From contig NZ_JAEHFX010000010.1 in NCBI RefSeq assembly GCF_016623615.1, positions 62,001-126,000 on the forward strand: a stretch of DNA of 64,000 nt. Reading direction: 5' to 3'. Positions within the stretch are counted from its first letter, which is position 1. Every line of letters starts with the position of its first letter. The translations under genes were made by a program, and so were the position numbers. Positions 61,031-64,000 of the stretch are shown here, piece after piece. The DNA comes from Adhaeribacter terrigena (GTDB lineage: Bacteria; Bacteroidota; Bacteroidia; Cytophagales; Hymenobacteraceae). The notes beneath the pieces are model-generated. The model had not been told where the DNA came from. It made no database searches and was given only the letters and a program-made list of their open reading frames with translations.

Positions 61031-61643
61031 AGGCCTGGTTTATGGTGAGTGGCGGCGCCAGGTGCAGGGTCTTGATCCCGATCTTTTCCGCGCTTTCAAT
61101 GTGCTGAATGCTGTCATCCACGAAAAGCGTTTCTTCGCGTTCCAGGTTGTTTTCCGCAAGAATCTTCTCAAAAACCGAGGCGTTCGGTTTGCGGTCGTCT
61201 ACCAGGTGCGAGTAATAGCATTTATCGAAAAGTTCGTCCAGGGCGGGCATGCCGTGGCTTTCGTGCACAATTTTATTAAAAGCGATCAGGTGAATGGCGT
61301 TGGTATTGCTGAGCAGGAAAAGCTTGTGGTTTTTCCGCAATTGGCGCAGCAGTTCAATGCGTTCCGCCGGAATATCGAGCAACATGGCGTTCCAGGCCGC
61401 ATCAATTTCTTCGTCGGTGGCATCGAGGTGGTAGTGTTCGCGTACCTTTTCCCGGAATGCTGCATTGCTGATCCGGCCGGTTTCCAGTTCATCGAACAGG
61501 GCCGACTGGTTTTTCTGATTGAACTCGATGGTAGCGCCTGCCTGGGAAAGTTTTTTAAAGGCGTCGATGGTTTTTTGATAATCGATGTTGATGATCACGC
61601 CGCCAAGGTCGAAGATGATGTTTTTGAAAGTAGCCGGAATCAC
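61014..61643 (-). CDS. HAD-superfamily hydrolase (phosphatase-like)
   Basis: About 209 residues. Motif I FDLGGVIINID holds the nucleophile Asp, motif II LLSNTN holds Ser, the motif III Lys is in DDRKPNASVFEKIL, and motif IV is FVDDSIQHIESA. A helical cap (about 30-105) marks subfamily I. The GTG at 61643 (read MIPATFKNIIFDLGGV) places motif I near the N-terminus as is usual; an earlier GTG at 61697 would add 18 residues. Its stop overlaps the start of the M50 protease gene. Substrate cannot be predicted. Confidence 0.85.
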   Translation of the reverse strand: MIPATFKNIIFDLGGVIINIDYQKTIDAFKKLSQAGATIEFNQKNQSALFDELETGRISNAAFREKVREHYHLDATDEEIDAAWNAMLLDIPAERIELLRQLRKNHKLFLLSNTNAIHLIAFNKIVHESHGMPALDELFDKCYYSHLVDDRKPNASVFEKILAENNLEREETLFVDDSIQHIESAEKIGIKTLHLAPPLTINQAFADAV

Positions 61644-61727
61644 AGAAATTTTTATTTGATTTGTTGCGAAATTAAGGTTTAATCCGTAGAATTGCACTCC
61701 AAATCAGAAAGAACCTTCTTTTCTGAC

Positions 61728-61801
61728 GGGCCTATAGCTCATTCGGTTAGAGCAACTGACTCATAATCAGTAGGTGCTTGGTTCGATTCCAAGTGGGCCC
61801 A
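61728..61801 (+). tRNA. tRNA with CAT anticodon (tRNA-Ile2 or tRNA-Met)
   Basis: 74 nt. Acceptor GGGCCTA / TGGGCCC pairs fully (one T-G pair), discriminator A. D-arm AGCTC...GAGC, anticodon stem ACTGA / TCAGT with loop CTCATAA, T-arm CTTGG TTCGATT CCAAG. CAT means either elongator Met or a lysidine-modified Ile2; the GACTCATAATC loop context recalls E. coli Ile2, so Ile2 is favoured. It is not the initiator, which lacks the first acceptor pair. The 3' CC of the CCA end may be partly encoded. Confidence 0.95.
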
Positions 61802-61811
61802 CCTGAAGATC

Positions 61812-61848
61812 AGCCGTTTGCAAGCCAAAACTTGTAAACGGCTTTTTT
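61812..61848 (+). terminator. Terminator after the tRNA gene
   Basis: AGCCGTTTGCAAG / CTTGTAAACGGCT stem (one G-T pair) with a six-base loop and TTTTTT, 10 bases past the tRNA. Confidence 0.88.
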
Positions 61849-62052
61849 ATTTGCAAGCATGCTGCCTCCCTGGTAGTTTTCTCAAAATACACCAGTCCTC
61901 CTGAACTTTGTTGAAGGACCTTGTTGGTCTTCTGCAGTAAAGCCGGCAACAACAGCAATGCCAAACGCCGACGAGTTCTTTCACGACAGATCAACATGAA
62001 AGCATCAATTTTGCGCTAACTCCTGATCAGATCAATTAAAAAAATAGCAGGA
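61849..62052. other. Non-coding stretch between tRNA terminator and dipeptidase-like gene
   Basis: About 200 bases with no recognisable gene. An open frame here on the minus strand runs antisense through the tRNA and is not credible. Confidence 0.6.
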
Positions 62053-63768
62053 TCATACCATCCCCCACCATCGTTTAATGAAATTCTCCCCGTTGGTATA
62101 AAACAACTTATCTAAAACCACTTCCACATTTTCCGTTAAAAGCGAGGGCGTACCGGTAAACGTTTCGCGGTAAGCTTTTTCAGCTTTAGTTAAATAATGC
62201 ACTAATTCCTTTTTAAAAGCAGGCAACGATTCGGCGGTGCGGGCGGCTTTTATCGAATCTATTAAGCCATCGTAGTCGGTGCCCAGGCAAACAAAATCCC
62301 AGCCATCCCGGTTATGCCTTTCGGCTAGTGGTAAGCGGTTTATAACGGCTACAATATGCAGCACATTTAAACAAAACAAATACGTTTCACGCGTTATCCT
62401 GCCGGCCAGGCCCTGAAACCTGCCTTCATGAGCGGAAAGAAATACTGGTTCATCGGCGTGATCGGCTTCGTCGGGTTCAGGCTCGAGGTAGTTTAAACGT
62501 TGGGCCAGTTCGGGAAAAAAGCGGGCAAAATCTCCTTTCGAAAAATAATCTACTACGGTATATCTTCGCTGGATGATGATGTCGAAACCTAGGATCCGGG
62601 CATCCAGGCTGATCCCGATCAGGCCGTCGCTAAGGGCAATTTCGGTAATGTCGTCGTTGCAAAGGTTTATGGTGGCGGGGTTAAAAAATACCTGGCTAAA
62701 ACCCAGCCCCACCGGAAGCACCCCGGCCATTTGCCGGCTTAATTTCACCCTGATGCTATGCTCATTTCCCTCTTCAACGCCGTACTCTTTTATAAAATTT
62801 CCCAGGTCGCGGCTGTCGTAGCCGGTTACGCCCATGTGGGTGGCAACGATGGGCCACAAAGGTTTTTCGTTAAGGCTGGGAGGAGTAAAATCAGCGGGAG
62901 GATCATGGAGCAACGTTTTCCGGTAGGCATAAAAATCGCGCCTTCCCTGCAAACTCATGTGCTTGATATCGATCAGGATCGGGGCCTGGTTGGTGTTGGT
63001 ATTGATGCAGGCATTAATTACCTGTTTGCCCAGGTCGGTCAGGCCATCTGCCTGCGGACGGGCTTCCGGGATATCTTTTACCAGTTTAAAGCCAAAGGCA
63101 TGGCTGCAAAGGCATTGTTCCTGCACGTGCGACAGGTGGGTGAGCGTGAGGTAAAGAAAATCTACGGATTTATCTTCCCGGTATTTCCGGATCAGGCGGG
63201 CCGGATGCGGAATAGCCATGGCTTCGTTAATGCGCAGCTCACAAAAATTGTGACCGCCTTCCACGGCCAGCAACAGGTTCAGTTTTCCGGCTTCAAACCG
63301 GGCACCGCCTGCCGCTTTACGGTTTACCAGGTTTATTATTATTGTTTCGGGTTTTGTCAGGGGTAGCAGGCCGGCCGCCCATTTATAAAACTGGAGTTCT
63401 TTGGCAAAAAGCTGGTGGTAACTTCCCTGGCTTTCGTTTATAAAATCGAAAAGCCGGTTATCCAGCGGGGCAAAAAGATCGCGCTCGAATAACTCATACT
63501 CGAGTAATTTCAGAACGCCTTTCCGGCTGGCAAAAACGTATTCGGTGCTTACAATGGCCGCAACGCCCAAACGATATTCCCCTTTTACGGCTTGCGCGAT
63601 ACTGGCCTGCGTTTCCAGAATGAACCCAACCGCCGCATCGGCCACCTGCCCGATCAAGGGGATCCGGAGCGGGTCGGCATAAGCCCCATTCTGCCGTTTT
63701 TCGTCATCGAACTCATGCAGGAAGCGTTTAGCCAGGGGGTGAAAATGAAGATCGAAAACAGCAGCCAT
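62053..63768 (-). CDS. M19-like membrane dipeptidase / amidohydrolase
   Basis: 571 residues, longer than the ~330-410 residues usual for renal-dipeptidase-type M19 enzymes. Metal-site motifs: DLHFHP (D6, H8, H10), LLLAVEGGHNF (bridging Glu), DIKHMS, ATHMGVTG, and LGTDYDGLIDS near the C-terminus. No signal peptide, so cytoplasmic. Two insertions with charged sequence (about 100-140 and 430-460) account for the extra length. It may hydrolyse dipeptides or a related amide. Single gene, pointing toward the tRNA. Confidence 0.8.
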   Translation of the reverse strand: MAAVFDLHFHPLAKRFLHEFDDEKRQNGAYADPLRIPLIGQVADAAVGFILETQASIAQAVKGEYRLGVAAIVSTEYVFASRKGVLKLLEYELFERDLFAPLDNRLFDFINESQGSYHQLFAKELQFYKWAAGLLPLTKPETIIINLVNRKAAGGARFEAGKLNLLLAVEGGHNFCELRINEAMAIPHPARLIRKYREDKSVDFLYLTLTHLSHVQEQCLCSHAFGFKLVKDIPEARPQADGLTDLGKQVINACINTNTNQAPILIDIKHMSLQGRRDFYAYRKTLLHDPPADFTPPSLNEKPLWPIVATHMGVTGYDSRDLGNFIKEYGVEEGNEHSIRVKLSRQMAGVLPVGLGFSQVFFNPATINLCNDDITEIALSDGLIGISLDARILGFDIIIQRRYTVVDYFSKGDFARFFPELAQRLNYLEPEPDEADHADEPVFLSAHEGRFQGLAGRITRETYLFCLNVLHIVAVINRLPLAERHNRDGWDFVCLGTDYDGLIDSIKAARTAESLPAFKKELVHYLTKAEKAYRETFTGTPSLLTENVEVVLDKLFYTNGENFIKRWWGMV

Positions 63769-64000
63769 GGCAGTATTTTTAATTCATTTTACGTTTTGAA
63801 ACCGGAATGCGCCTGTATAGCAGGTATCGCTTTCGGAACTTGCAGATACCGGTTCGTAAAGCATATTCCGGTTCGGTATCCAGTAGAAAATGAATTAGAA
63901 GGCAGATTGTTTTGTAACTGCAACAATTATTCTGGGTATAGTCTTTTTTGGAATTTACTCGAACTTGATCCAAGAAAGCTACAATTGGGATTCAAACCAT

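Noticed and set aside
61767-61997. Minus-strand open frame ending in GPLGIEPSTY
   Set aside because: Its C-terminus is the antisense translation of the tRNA, a well-known false call.
63779-63973. 64-residue minus-strand open frame at the right edge
   Set aside because: No domain, no signal, Cys/Arg-rich composition; it lies in an ordinary upstream region.

Overview
The window reads as chromosome from a Bacteroidota bacterium, most likely a Cytophagales/Hymenobacteraceae-type organism (inference). Supporting signs are secreted proteins that end in type IX secretion (T9SS) C-terminal sorting domains, Bacteroidota -7 promoter boxes of the form TAnnTTTG, an almost complete lack of Shine-Dalgarno sequences, a short biosynthetic arginine decarboxylase, MenA and NDH-1. 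No phage, transposase, CRISPR array or rRNA was seen. There is one tRNA (anticodon CAT).

Layout. 1-9.2 kb: three large secreted surface proteins on the minus strand (the first cut by the window edge); two share nearly identical C-terminal DNA. 9.6-11.5 kb: purF. 11.7-20.1 kb: the membrane arm of respiratory complex I, nuoH-I-J-K-L-M-N, with its own promoter and no nuoA-G beside it. 20.2-23.6 kb: a secreted M43 metalloprotease and murI. 24-28.5 kb: plus-strand RDD protein, ABC-F ATPase and two tandem TonB-domain paralogs. 28.5-32.7 kb: copper ATPase copA, an S23-type four-helix-bundle gene, and an AraC regulator fused to a heavy-metal-binding domain. 32.8-38 kb: family III CoA-transferase, M48 protease plus YjgN (DUF898) pair, PKD-like T9SS protein. 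38.4-44.2 kb: DEAD-box helicase, menA, a glutathione peroxidase lipoprotein and argS. 44.5-49.4 kb: arginase, YsnF/PRC-barrel stress proteins, arginine decarboxylase. 49.7-52.2 kb: single-gene units (aqpZ, an AT-rich nucleotide cyclase, SRPBCC) separated by near-identical palindromes. 52.3-53.8 kb: Fur-family repressor and divergent thioredoxin-reductase-like flavoprotein around a strong palindrome. 53.9-58.7 kb: overlapping operon of an ATP-cone/PD-(D/E)XK nuclease, a P-type cation ATPase and a beta-CASP metallo-beta-lactamase RNase. 58.7-59.9 kb: 1.1 kb non-coding island with a 17-bp tandem repeat. 59.9-63.8 kb: M50 protease, HAD hydrolase, tRNA, M19-like dipeptidase.

The most unusual feature is a dispersed repeat with core ACTTTTT-N11-14-(C/G)NATAGCGTTTTT (or its complement) found more than twenty times between genes. 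It occurs as single diverged copies, tandem groups of two or three, perfect palindromes that look like intrinsic terminators, copies overlapping gene starts, and at least three copies inside coding sequences in a shared reading frame. No mobilising enzyme for it is visible here. The second most interesting item is the translationally overlapping nuclease/cation-pump/RNase operon.

Functionally, respiration (complex I arm, menaquinone step MenA), copper handling (copA plus HMA-AraC), arginine use (ArgS, arginase, SpeA), stress proteins, and secreted adhesin/protease proteins dominate.
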